Positions 16,762 through 24,634 of a stretch of 48,979 bases of DNA are shown here, piece by piece. The DNA is from BRH-c25 sp964574195 (GTDB lineage Bacteria; Bacillota; Clostridia; Lutisporales; Lutisporaceae), in assembly GCA_964574195.1 (NCBI GenBank), contig CAZNMO010000007.1, forward strand, positions 1-48,979. Reading direction: 5' to 3'. The notes under the pieces were generated by a model. The model saw nothing but the letters and a program-made list of their open reading frames with translations. It did not search any database and was not told the origin of the DNA. The position numbers and the translations under genes are program-made. Within the stretch, counting starts at the first letter, position 1. Every line of letters starts with the position of its first letter.

Positions 16762-17538
16762 ATGCCGTTACTGGAAGTTCGCGGATTGACAAAGAAATTT
16801 GGCGGGCTGGTCGCAATAAACAATCTGGATTTTGAAATAGAGCATGGACAGATACGAAGCCTTATAGGCCCCAATGGAGCAGGAAAGACGACCGCTTTCA
16901 ACATGATAAGCGGCTATTATGCCAAGGACAGCGGCACCATCACCTTCGACGGGCATGTCCTGGACAATATGACGCCAAACAAGGTAGCCACCTACGGTAT
17001 TGCACGTACCTTCCAGAATATCCGCCTTTTCCCCGAAATGCTTACGGTGGAGAACATCCTGGTAGGAATGCACCTGCACCTTAAGTCCAATATTTTTGAT
17101 ATACTTTTTGGTCTGAAAAAAATGAAGTTGGAGGAATGCCAGGCCTATGAAAGGGCACTGGAGCTGCTGAACTATGTGGGACTGGGCAGCAAGGAGAATG
17201 AGCTGGCAAAGAACCTGCCCTACGGCGACCAGAGACGCCTGGAGATAGCAAGAGCCCTGGCCCTGAAGCTCCTGATGCTGGATGAGCCTGCAGCAGGCCT
17301 CAACACCAAGGAAACGGAGGAAATGCAGAAGTTCATCGTAAAGCTCCGTGACGAAGTAGGCTGTGCCATCCTTCTTATAGAGCATGATATGAAGCTTGTC
17401 ATGGGAATATCCGAGCAGATCACCGTAATCAATTTTGGAGAAAAAATAGCAGAGGGCTGCCCCGCAGATGTGAAGAACAACAAAGAAGTAATAAAAGCCT
17501 ACCTTGGTGAGGATACGCCCTGCGGACATATTGCTTAG
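16762..17538 (+). CDS. livG: Branched-chain amino-acid ABC transporter ATPase LivG
   Basis: 258 residues. Walker A GPNGAGKTT at about 34-42, Q-loop in RTFQNIRLFPEMLTVEN, the LivG-type signature YGDQRRLEIARAL, Walker B LLMLDEPAAGL, and the switch His in LLIEHDMKLVMGISEQITV. It energises import through LivHM. The segment between the signature helix and Walker B is two residues shorter than the usual RALALKPKLL arrangement, so about two residues appear deleted; the frame is intact. Ribosome site AGAGGTG; 12 nt after livM and 11 nt before livF. Confidence 0.94.
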   Translation: MPLLEVRGLTKKFGGLVAINNLDFEIEHGQIRSLIGPNGAGKTTAFNMISGYYAKDSGTITFDGHVLDNMTPNKVATYGIARTFQNIRLFPEMLTVENILVGMHLHLKSNIFDILFGLKKMKLEECQAYERALELLNYVGLGSKENELAKNLPYGDQRRLEIARALALKLLMLDEPAAGLNTKETEEMQKFIVKLRDEVGCAILLIEHDMKLVMGISEQITVINFGEKIAEGCPADVKNNKEVIKAYLGEDTPCGHIA

Positions 17539-17549
17539 GGAGTGAAGAT

Positions 17550-18269
17550 ATGGAAAAGGAAAACGTATTATTGGAATTCAGGAATGTCGATGCATATTAC
17601 GGAAAAATACAGGCGCTGAAAAATGTCTCCTTCAATGTAAAAAAGGGTGAGATAGTAACCTTGATCGGAAGCAACGGTGCCGGAAAGACAACGGTGCTGA
17701 AAACCATATCGGCGCTGCTCAAACCGGGAAAGGGCGAAGTGGTGTATGACGGAAAGGTCATAAGCAGCCTTGCCCCCCACCAGATAGCCGAGCAGGGAGT
17801 TGCTCACATCCCCGAGGGAAGAAAGATATTCCCCAGGCTTACGGTAAAAGAAAACCTGGAAATGGGAGCCTTCCGCTTCAACGATGCAAACAAGATAAAA
17901 AAGAATATGGAGCATGTTTTCGAATTGTTCCCAAGGCTGAAGGAAAGAGAAAATCAGAACGGAGGCACCCTCAGCGGAGGCGAGCAGCAAATGCTGGCCA
18001 TAGGCCGCGCGCTAATGAGCGAGCCCACCATCCTCCTTATGGATGAGCCCTCCATGGGGCTGGCGCCCATAATAGTCCAGCAGATCTTTGCTTCAATAAA
18101 AGATCTGAACGACATCGGGATCACCATACTGCTGGTGGAGCAGAACGCCAACAAAGCCCTGCAGATAGCCCATAGGGCATATGTGCTGCAGACGGGCAAC
18201 ATAGTACTGGAGGGCACAGGGGAAGAGCTTCTGTGCAACAGCATGGTAAGAGAAGCTTATTTGGGATAA
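17550..18269 (+). CDS. livF: Branched-chain amino-acid ABC transporter ATPase LivF
   Basis: 239 residues. Walker A GSNGAGKTT, Q-loop and family marker VAHIPEGRKIFPRLTVKENLEMGAF, signature LSGGEQQMLAIGRALMSEP, Walker B ILLMDEPSMGLAPII, and switch region LLVEQNANKAL (LivF uses EQN where LivG has EHD). It pairs with LivG as the asymmetric ATPase dimer. Last gene of the operon, followed within 20 nt by a repeat-type hairpin that probably ends the transcript. Confidence 0.95.
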   Translation: MEKENVLLEFRNVDAYYGKIQALKNVSFNVKKGEIVTLIGSNGAGKTTVLKTISALLKPGKGEVVYDGKVISSLAPHQIAEQGVAHIPEGRKIFPRLTVKENLEMGAFRFNDANKIKKNMEHVFELFPRLKERENQNGGTLSGGEQQMLAIGRALMSEPTILLMDEPSMGLAPIIVQQIFASIKDLNDIGITILLVEQNANKALQIAHRAYVLQTGNIVLEGTGEELLCNSMVREAYLG

Positions 18270-18284
18270 CGTTGTGGAAAGTAA

Positions 18285-18346
18285 AAGATCCTTCGCTCCG
18301 CTCAGGATGACATTCAACCGTCATCCTGAGTGAAACGAAGGATCTT
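18285..18346. repeat. REP-like palindrome of the GATCCTTCG...CATCCTGAG type, likely terminator
   Basis: Arms 18285-18311 and 18320-18346 pair almost completely (GATCCTTCG / CGAAGGATC outer, CTCAGGATGAC / GTCATCCTGAG inner). This sequence type is recognisable as a repeat common in bacterial intergenic regions. It lies between the convergent livF and aminotransferase genes and can end both transcripts. Confidence 0.8.
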
Positions 18347-18351
18347 ATTTA

Positions 18352-19539
18352 TTAGCCTTTTATCTGCTCTATCAGCTTTTTAAATACCGGCAATGACCGC
18401 TTTATCATTTCGTGGTCCACACAGTAGGATATCCTTATGTAAGTGGGACAGCCGAAGTCATTACCGGGTACGATAAGCAGGTCATGTTGCTTTGCCATTT
18501 CTGAAAAGACCCTCGCATCGCCATTGGGCGCCTCCACGAAAAGATAGAAGGCTCCGGAAGGCTTTGCGCAGTTGTAGCCCATCTCCGTCAAGGCATTGTA
18601 TATCAAATCACGGTTTTCCCTATAAGGCCTCAGGTCCGGTTTCACACCCGCACAGCGTGTGATCACATGCTGCATAAGAGATGGAGCGCATACATAGCCA
18701 AGTATGCGTCCTGCGCCTGCAATGGCATTGTAAACCGTCTCATGCTCCTCCACACTTCCCGGCACCAGCACATAACCGATACGCTCTCCCGGCAGGGACA
18801 GTGATTTGCTGTAGGAATAGCAAACGATGGTATTTGGATAATAATGGGGCACAAAGGGTACTGTACCTTCATAAACCAATTCACGGTATGGCTCATCGCT
18901 GATTATATATATCGGATGCCCTAGCTCTGCAGACTTTTTCTTCAGCAGGGCTGCAAGGCTTCTGATGGTAGCCTCGGTATATATGACCCCCGAAGGATTG
19001 TTGGGTGAGTTGATTATAACCGCCTGCGTATTGGCATTTATGCTTTTTTCAAGCTTGTTAAAATCTATCTGGAATGCCGGAATATCCGCCGGAATGACCG
19101 TAAGCTTGCCTCCTGCGGTAGCTGAAAAGATCGAGTACTCAGTAAAGAAAGGTGCAAAAGCTATGAATTCCGTTTTGTCGTCAATTGTTAATGCACGGAA
19201 TACCGAAGTCAATGCCGCTGCAGCACCCGTAGTCATATAAAGATCTGAGAACTTGTAATCGGTACCAAAGCGTTTGTTGAGATCATCGGCTATAGCCTTC
19301 CTGGTCTCCTGGCTGCCGGGGCCACTGGTGTAGCTGTGGATCGCCTTAGGCGGCATTTCGTTGACGATAGCCCGGATAGCCTGATTTACCTCCTCAGGCG
19401 CCGGCACACTGGGATTGCCGAGACTGAAATCGTATACATTTTCTTCCCCCACCACTGCCGCGCGCTGTTTTCCATACTCAAACAGCTCACGGATACAAGA
19501 ACGGACTGTTCCATAATGTAGCATATCTTTCGATACCAT
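18352..19539 (-). CDS. Pyridoxal-phosphate aminotransferase, class I/II (aspartate aminotransferase-like)
   Basis: 395 residues, normal length for fold-type I aminotransferases. Landmarks: FSLGNPSVPAPEEV near the start, YTSGPGSQETRKAIA, MTTGAAAALTSVFRAL, the NNPSG motif in INSPNNPSGVIYTE, SDEPYREL, the PLP-lysine motif SYSKSLSLPGERIGY (Lys near 243), and a C-terminal carboxylate-binding Arg in YIRISYCV. It transfers amino groups between an amino acid and a 2-oxo acid. It faces the liv operon tail to tail, so a role in branched-chain or other imported amino-acid metabolism is possible but not shown. Substrate not assignable from sequence. Confidence 0.9.
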   Translation of the reverse strand: MVSKDMLHYGTVRSCIRELFEYGKQRAAVVGEENVYDFSLGNPSVPAPEEVNQAIRAIVNEMPPKAIHSYTSGPGSQETRKAIADDLNKRFGTDYKFSDLYMTTGAAAALTSVFRALTIDDKTEFIAFAPFFTEYSIFSATAGGKLTVIPADIPAFQIDFNKLEKSINANTQAVIINSPNNPSGVIYTEATIRSLAALLKKKSAELGHPIYIISDEPYRELVYEGTVPFVPHYYPNTIVCYSYSKSLSLPGERIGYVLVPGSVEEHETVYNAIAGAGRILGYVCAPSLMQHVITRCAGVKPDLRPYRENRDLIYNALTEMGYNCAKPSGAFYLFVEAPNGDARVFSEMAKQHDLLIVPGNDFGCPTYIRISYCVDHEMIKRSLPVFKKLIEQIKG

Positions 19540-19702
19540 TTTGAACCTCCATTAAAATATTTTTTTGGCTGAAATGATTTTAGCCTGATATCTGTGATCC
19601 CCTGAACATGTTATGTCGAAAATTTTGTGTCTTAAATTTTTTTAATGGTTATAATTTTTTTGTCCTCACCTTTATAATAACCTTTAGTAGGGTTTTAGTA
19701 AA

Positions 19703-19735
19703 TAAAAAAAATGCATATTTGTACCTAATATGCAT
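19703..19735 (-). terminator. Rho-independent terminator of the VanZ/carboxypeptidase gene
   Basis: A perfect 9-bp stem (ATGCATATT 19711-19719 with 19727-19735, 7-nt loop) is followed, reading leftward, by a run of T (19710-19703). It lies 45 nt past the stop codon at 19780. Confidence 0.8.
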
Positions 19736-19779
19736 ATAACAGAGTATATTTGTCCGCTTCAGAATTACAGGGTGATGCA

Positions 19780-21282
19780 CTAACCAATGGCATGATACAG
19801 TGTGAGACTGTCCAGCCATCTGCCTTCGTCAGTACTGCCCATCACCACACAGATATACAATTCGTCAGCTATATAAGCGCAGGACACCAGACAGCTTCCG
19901 GCAGCTTCACTGTTTCCGGTCTTCAGACCGGCTGCATGTTCGTAAAAATATGGGCTGTCTGGATCTATCAGCTTATTTGTATTGTAATAGGTTACTTCCC
20001 GTCCATTGAGCCATACATCTGAAATACGCCAGCTCCCGGCAATTTCCCGCAGAATGCCTGAGCTCATAAATGCTTTGGCAATGTATGCAAGATCATTTGT
20101 CGTTGTATATTGACCCGCCGTATCATAGCCGTCGGGGCTTATAAAATTTGAATGAACAGCTCCGATATCTTCCGCCTTTTTGTTCATAGCCTCTATAAAG
20201 TGTTCAAGTGCCTTGTCAATGGATGCGTCATCATCATGACACAGCTTTCTCCCGGTGAAAATGGCAAGTGTATAGGCTGCATCGTTGCCGGAGGGCAGCA
20301 GCAGCGCATCCAATAATTGACGGACAGTTAACCTGCTGCCGGTATAAAGCCATGCCCTGGAAGCGTCCTTGGCTACTCGCTCAATTTCTTCACCGACAAT
20401 TACCTCGTCATCGGCATCACAATGATCCAAGACCGTCAATGCTGTCAGCATCTTTGCAGTGCTGGCAGGGGCGATCTGCTGATCGCTCTCTTTCTCATAC
20501 ATAACAGTATTTGAACTGACATTCAACAAAAGCGCATTCTTCGCATTGATTTTTTCGGAGATCTGCACAACAGCTTTTCTCGGCTGTCGGGGCACCTCCA
20601 GGCCTTTTATTCTGGAGGTCATGGGGCTTTGCATATCCGGTGTCCTGATCGAAAAACCGGAAGCAAAAACAGAGATCAGGACAAATATCATAAGGAGTAC
20701 TATACTCCTCGCATCATTTCGCTTTCTGTAGAACTTTTCATCGATTTCAACAAGGATACCGACCTTTTTACGGAGAGATGGCAAAACCACGAGAATAAAC
20801 CTGCCCAGAAAATACCCGCACAACGTACCGGCGGTGTTCAGGATAACGTCATCGATATCAGTGCCTCTCGAGATAAAAAGCTGTAATGCTTCAATAACAA
20901 GCGACAATGCTGCTCCTAAAAAGAATGATGTATAGATCTTTTGGCAGCTGCCGGACAGAAGGACCAGCAACACCCCTAACGGTATGAACAGCAATATGTT
21001 TCCATAAAAATTCATCGGGTTGCTGAGCATCTCAGCCAAGGTCTGCGATGGCATCAAATCCATCCTGTTTCCAAAATGAGCTATCGAAAACCCATAGGCA
21101 GGTGATACTGTCACAGCAAAAACTACTGTCATATACAGCCCCAGGATCAGAAGCATCAGCCTATGAAACCATGAAACCCGCTCTTTTCTGCCCCTTAACC
21201 TTATCTCATGTATTATCAGAAAGATCACACTTGCCACAAGACCAAAGGGCATATGCGCAGCCACATCAGGCAAATAAAACAT
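19780..21282 (-). CDS. VanZ-like membrane domain fused to a D-alanyl-D-alanine carboxypeptidase (peptidase S11)
   Basis: 500 residues. Residues ~1-175 are a VanZ-like integral membrane domain (five hydrophobic segments, NILLFIPLGVLLVLL, SLVIEALQLFISRGTDIDDVILNTAGTLCGYFLG). A further membrane segment near 195-215 is followed by an extracytoplasmic S11 domain with complete active-site motifs: SxxK in APASTAKM (Ser ~273), SGN in PSGNDAAY (~331), KTG in GLKTGNSEAAG (~453). The enzyme domain removes the terminal D-Ala from peptidoglycan stem peptides. VanZ proteins lower teicoplanin sensitivity by an unclear route. The fusion suggests a membrane-tethered cell-wall enzyme affecting glycopeptide or lipid-targeting agents. 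No vanHAX or vanRS genes are nearby. Ribosome site GGAGG, 6-7 nt upstream. Confidence 0.9.
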   Translation of the reverse strand: MFYLPDVAAHMPFGLVASVIFLIIHEIRLRGRKERVSWFHRLMLLILGLYMTVVFAVTVSPAYGFSIAHFGNRMDLMPSQTLAEMLSNPMNFYGNILLFIPLGVLLVLLSGSCQKIYTSFFLGAALSLVIEALQLFISRGTDIDDVILNTAGTLCGYFLGRFILVVLPSLRKKVGILVEIDEKFYRKRNDARSIVLLMIFVLISVFASGFSIRTPDMQSPMTSRIKGLEVPRQPRKAVVQISEKINAKNALLLNVSSNTVMYEKESDQQIAPASTAKMLTALTVLDHCDADDEVIVGEEIERVAKDASRAWLYTGSRLTVRQLLDALLLPSGNDAAYTLAIFTGRKLCHDDDASIDKALEHFIEAMNKKAEDIGAVHSNFISPDGYDTAGQYTTTNDLAYIAKAFMSSGILREIAGSWRISDVWLNGREVTYYNTNKLIDPDSPYFYEHAAGLKTGNSEAAGSCLVSCAYIADELYICVVMGSTDEGRWLDSLTLYHAIG

Positions 21283-21294
21283 ATAACAACCTCC

Positions 21295-21349
21295 AACAAG
21301 CCCTGTTCCTTTGATAGATTCATTCTACCTAAAAGGAACAGAGCTTGTT
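21295..21349 (-). promoter_or_regulatory. Long hairpin in the leader of the VanZ/carboxypeptidase gene
   Basis: 18-nt arms (21295-21312, 21332-21349) pair at 17 of 18 positions around a 19-nt loop and end directly at the GGAGG ribosome site of the gene. No T tract follows in the leftward direction. It could gate translation, act as an operator, or be a leftover of a repeat. Confidence 0.55.
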
Positions 21350-21438
21350 TTAAGGTAATATTATTTATTTATTATGGAAATGTAGAGGTTTTCTTAAGAT
21401 TTTATTAATAGCGGTGGCATTAAAAAGCATCCTATGTA

Positions 21439-22890
21439 TTAAATATTCTTAAGTGCAGGATATATGCGNNNNNNNNNNGGGTCCGGTTTGTAGCATATGC
21501 ACTCATGTAAGTCCTTGATTATCTCAGTGAATTTGCCATAGTCTGAAATGATCCCTTGAGAGATCATGACGGCAGCAGCAATTGCCACAGAAGGCAAGAA
21601 CTCCGAATTATTGTACACCAACACTTCATGTCCCAGGACATCCGCAAATATCTGACACCAGACCTTGACCTGAGCACCGCCGCCGATCAAGGAGATCTTG
21701 CATGGCTTGCGTCCGATACTCTCTATACCCTGACGTATGGAAAAAGCCACACCCTCCAAACAGGCGCGTGCCATATCCTGTTTGGTCGTTTCCGGGGTGA
21801 TCCCAATGAATCCGCCCCGGATCTGGGTATCCACCACCGGAAAACGTTCACCTGCCAGGTAGGGCAGGAACATAGTCCCGTTACTTCCTGGATTGCTTTG
21901 CTCCAATAAGGCATTTATATATTTATATTTTTCATTCTGCTCAGTATCCTTTGACAAGGTCTTGCTGATCCATTTATGTACATTACCTGCATTAAAGAAG
22001 GGTACTACGTTGATATAAAGCTCTCTCGGCATAGCTGCGAGGTTAAACACACCTTCCCTATGCAGGATATCAGAGGATATGCTCGCAACCCAACCGGAGG
22101 TTCCAAGATTTATATTGAACTCCCCATTATTTGCAATTCCACTTGCCAGCGTAGTTGCTCCGGCATCCCCAGTCCCCGCATAAACAGGTGTCCCAACTGC
22201 ATACCCGGTCTCCTTTTCTGCCGCTTCGCCGACAAACCCTGCCTGCTCTTCGGCATAAAGCAGCGCCGGCAGTTTATCCTTTTCCATCGCTAAAGCATCT
22301 ATCCATTGGGCCGCCCAGGTCTTCTTGCGTATATCCATGACTCCTGATGTAGCAGCAGTTGTTACATCGGTAACGTAGCTGCCTGTCAGCTTCAATATCA
22401 CATAATCCTTTGAACTGAATAATACCTTGTAAATTTTCCGGTAATCATTATTACGGTTTTGCTTTAACCACAGAAGCTTCGCAAAGGGTATTGAGCCGTC
22501 GAAATTATTCCCTGTACATTCCATTATGTTATTTTGTCCTATAGCTCCAATGATCTGCAAGGCCTCTGCCTCAGCCCTCCCATCGGAATACAGGATCGCA
22601 TTTCCAATATGCATCCCCTCCGCATCCACAGGTATCAGATCTTGCATTTGACCACTCATGACGATCCCGACCACATCCTTTGGCTGATGCCCCTGTGAGA
22701 AAAACTCCTTTGAGATAGTGCAGAAGGCCTCATACCAATCTGCCGGACACTGCTCCTTAAAGTCCTTGTCATATATGGTTTCAACATTTATGCTCTTTGA
22801 GAAAACAGGCTTCCCGTCCATTGAAACCATAACACCTTTTATAGCAGTTGTACCAATGTCGAAGGTCGCAATATATTTCACCATACTCAC
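21439..22890 (-). CDS. FGGY-family carbohydrate kinase (xylulokinase-like), with an N gap near its 3' end
   Basis: About 483 residues as assembled. Actin/hexokinase fold: phosphate-1 loop FDIGTTAIKGVMV at the N-terminus, catalytic-domain stretch SGQMQDLIPVD, substrate region CTGNNFDGSIPFAKLLWL, ATP-site segments YAGTGDAGATTLASG and NLGTSGWVAS, and the FGGY C-terminal motif LIGGGAQVKVWCQIFADVLG. It phosphorylates a sugar or polyol with ATP. The 10-N gap at 21469-21478 falls between YKPD and RIYPALKNI. Xylulokinases usually have about 15 residues there, so some sequence is missing. GTG at 22890 or ATG at 22884 may be the start. Last gene of the SorC-ABC-TrpA operon. Substrate unknown. Confidence 0.9.
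   Translation of the reverse strand: MSMVKYIATFDIGTTAIKGVMVSMDGKPVFSKSINVETIYDKDFKEQCPADWYEAFCTISKEFFSQGHQPKDVVGIVMSGQMQDLIPVDAEGMHIGNAILYSDGRAEAEALQIIGAIGQNNIMECTGNNFDGSIPFAKLLWLKQNRNNDYRKIYKVLFSSKDYVILKLTGSYVTDVTTAATSGVMDIRKKTWAAQWIDALAMEKDKLPALLYAEEQAGFVGEAAEKETGYAVGTPVYAGTGDAGATTLASGIANNGEFNINLGTSGWVASISSDILHREGVFNLAAMPRELYINVVPFFNAGNVHKWISKTLSKDTEQNEKYKYINALLEQSNPGSNGTMFLPYLAGERFPVVDTQIRGGFIGITPETTKQDMARACLEGVAFSIRQGIESIGRKPCKISLIGGGAQVKVWCQIFADVLGHEVLVYNNSEFLPSVAIAAAVMISQGIISDYGKFTEIIKDLHECICYKPDXXXXRIYPALKNI
21469..21478. other. Assembly gap (10 N)
   Basis: Ten N bases inside the kinase gene. Family comparison implies more than 10 bases are missing. Confidence 0.98.
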
Positions 22891-22899
22891 CCGCCTTTT

Positions 22900-23664
22900 T
22901 TACTGCTTTACTGCAGCAATCAGTTCCTTGACAAATGTCATAAGCTTCTCTTGGGAATCATTCAGATTCTTTATCATTGCAGTACCCACGATCACTCCAT
23001 CAAAACCGATGTTCAGCAATTGACTCACCCGTTGCGGGGTACTTATCCCAAACCCGGCAAAAACCTTAACATGCTTATGGCTGCGTGCCTTCTCCAAAAT
23101 ATCCATGAAATCATCGGATACTACAGACATACCGGTGGGTCCAGAGTAAAGCTGCTGATACACCAGCGCTGTGCTGGAAAGGCATGCCTCCAGCTCCTCC
23201 TCCCGAATCTCCGGATTCACAAAGCCCACCATATCCACTCCGAAGGCTGCTATCTCCTCACCAAGCTTCTGACGCTCTTCAAAGCTTATATCAGGAATAA
23301 CCAGCGCATCTATCAAGCTCTTCTCTATGAGCTTTTTATAAAACCCTGTATCTATTAAATCACTTTTATATGCCATAAGCCATATGGGCTGACTGATGAT
23401 TTCACGTAAAGCGGCCCAATAGCTTTCATCAAAGAAGATGGACTTGTCTACCCTTTCATGGGCATTTCGGATCACTTCTCCGTCACTGTAAGGGTTTATG
23501 GATGGAAAACCTATCTCGAATATGTCGATACCGGCAGTTTCACAATCAGCAACAAGCTTAAGGAATGTATCCTTTTGCGGATATCCCGCCAGAAGGTAGC
23601 CTACCAGTATTTTTTCCTTGCTGTTGATTATATTTGAATTTCTCTCAGATACTATATTTCTCAC
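22900..23664 (-). CDS. Stand-alone tryptophan synthase alpha (TrpA)-like TIM-barrel, probable retro-aldolase
   Basis: 254 residues of TrpA type. Catalytic-type residues are kept: Glu50 in IFEIGFPS (E. coli TrpA Glu49) and Asp61 in YSDGEVI (Asp60). Phosphate-site glycines are kept in AGFGIS and GVIVGTAMI, and loop 6 reads YSGPTG. The usual PFSDP after the Glu is replaced by PSINP. There is no trpB or other trp gene nearby. TrpA performs a retro-aldol cleavage releasing glyceraldehyde-3-phosphate. Here it lies between a sugar permease (4-nt overlap, GTGA) and a sugar kinase (9 nt). That suggests cleavage of the kinase's phosphorylated product instead of tryptophan synthesis. Inference only; it could also be a misplaced tryptophan gene. 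Confidence 0.85.
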   Translation of the reverse strand: MRNIVSERNSNIINSKEKILVGYLLAGYPQKDTFLKLVADCETAGIDIFEIGFPSINPYSDGEVIRNAHERVDKSIFFDESYWAALREIISQPIWLMAYKSDLIDTGFYKKLIEKSLIDALVIPDISFEERQKLGEEIAAFGVDMVGFVNPEIREEELEACLSSTALVYQQLYSGPTGMSVVSDDFMDILEKARSHKHVKVFAGFGISTPQRVSQLLNIGFDGVIVGTAMIKNLNDSQEKLMTFVKELIAAVKQ

Positions 23665-24614
23665 TTCGAATCACCATACCCAATCTTCTGAACTACTACC
23701 GCCAGTATTATGATACAGCCTGTCAACAGATCCTGCATAAAGGTCGGAACCTGCATGATAGTCAGTCCGTTTGCCAGTATACCAAGGATCGCAGCCCCCA
23801 CAAAGGTACCCCAGATGTTGGGGACCCCCTCTTTAAACACAGTCCTGCCAAGAAAGACTGCCGCATAGGATTGCAGAAACAAACCGTCGCCGCCGGTTGG
23901 ATGTGCAGACCCAAGACGCGAGGCCATCATAACGCCTGTCAGTGCGGCAAGTGCAGCACATAGCGCAAAAGCCAGGTTTTTATATTTCTTTACATTGATA
24001 CCCGAAACCTGAGATGCTGCTTCATTTCCTCCTATGGCATAAAGCTTTCTGCCGAAAGCAGTATTGCGCATAATGAACCAGAAAAGAACTGTCAATAACA
24101 GCATGATGATCGATAGTATCGGTATCTTCAGCAGGCTTTTGGAGCCTATAAAGGTGAAGCTTGCCGGTATATTCTGAAATACAGTCGCTCCGCCGGTAAA
24201 CCAGAAAGTAAAGCCACCCAGTATGGTGCTCATGGCAAGTGTTGTGATAAAAGAAAGCACCTTGAATTTAGTGACTATCCACCCATTTATCAAACCTATT
24301 ATAAAACAGATCCCCACGGGCAGTGCAAAGCATAAAAAGACAGGCATCCCTGCTACAGCCATTTTCGCGGCTGTGACCCCACCAAGGCTGGCTATAGCTC
24401 CAACTGAGAGGTCAAACTCATCCACACACATTACAAGAGTGGCACCCAGCGCTATTACTACCAGTAATGATATCTGCCTGCTAATATTGATGAGATTGCT
24501 CATGGTGAAAAATGCATCCGGTCGTAATATGCTAAATATAGCTACGATTATCAGCCCTGCGAAAATTGTCCCATAGGCTTTCAAGAGTTCAGAAGAATTC
24601 ATCTTATTATTCAT
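23661..24614 (-). CDS. Ribose/AI-2-type sugar ABC transporter permease (RbsC family)
   Basis: 317 residues with about nine hydrophobic segments. Family landmarks are MSNLINISRQISLLVVIALGATLVMCVDEFDLSVGAI, the coupling loop NTAFGRKLYAIGGNEAASQVSGI, ASRLGSAHPTGGDGLFLQSYAAVFLGRT and WGTFVGAAILGILANGLTIM. It forms the membrane channel as a homodimer, since only one permease gene is present. GGAG ribosome site; 20 nt after the ATPase gene; its stop overlaps the TrpA-like start. Confidence 0.94.
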   Translation of the reverse strand: MNNKMNSSELLKAYGTIFAGLIIVAIFSILRPDAFFTMSNLINISRQISLLVVIALGATLVMCVDEFDLSVGAIASLGGVTAAKMAVAGMPVFLCFALPVGICFIIGLINGWIVTKFKVLSFITTLAMSTILGGFTFWFTGGATVFQNIPASFTFIGSKSLLKIPILSIIMLLLTVLFWFIMRNTAFGRKLYAIGGNEAASQVSGINVKKYKNLAFALCAALAALTGVMMASRLGSAHPTGGDGLFLQSYAAVFLGRTVFKEGVPNIWGTFVGAAILGILANGLTIMQVPTFMQDLLTGCIIILAVVVQKIGYGDSK

Positions 24615-24634
24615 CGTATAATGGCTCCTTTCAA

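Noticed and set aside
16768..17529. Leftward 253-residue frame opposite livG, and similar frames opposite livF, livH and the MalT-like gene
   Set aside because: They exist because the real genes avoid certain codons; low-complexity Leu/His/Gln composition and no ribosome sites.
19780..21282. Glycopeptide resistance gene cluster
   Set aside because: No vanH, vanA-type ligase, vanX or vanRS in the window; the S11 domain is a serine carboxypeptidase.
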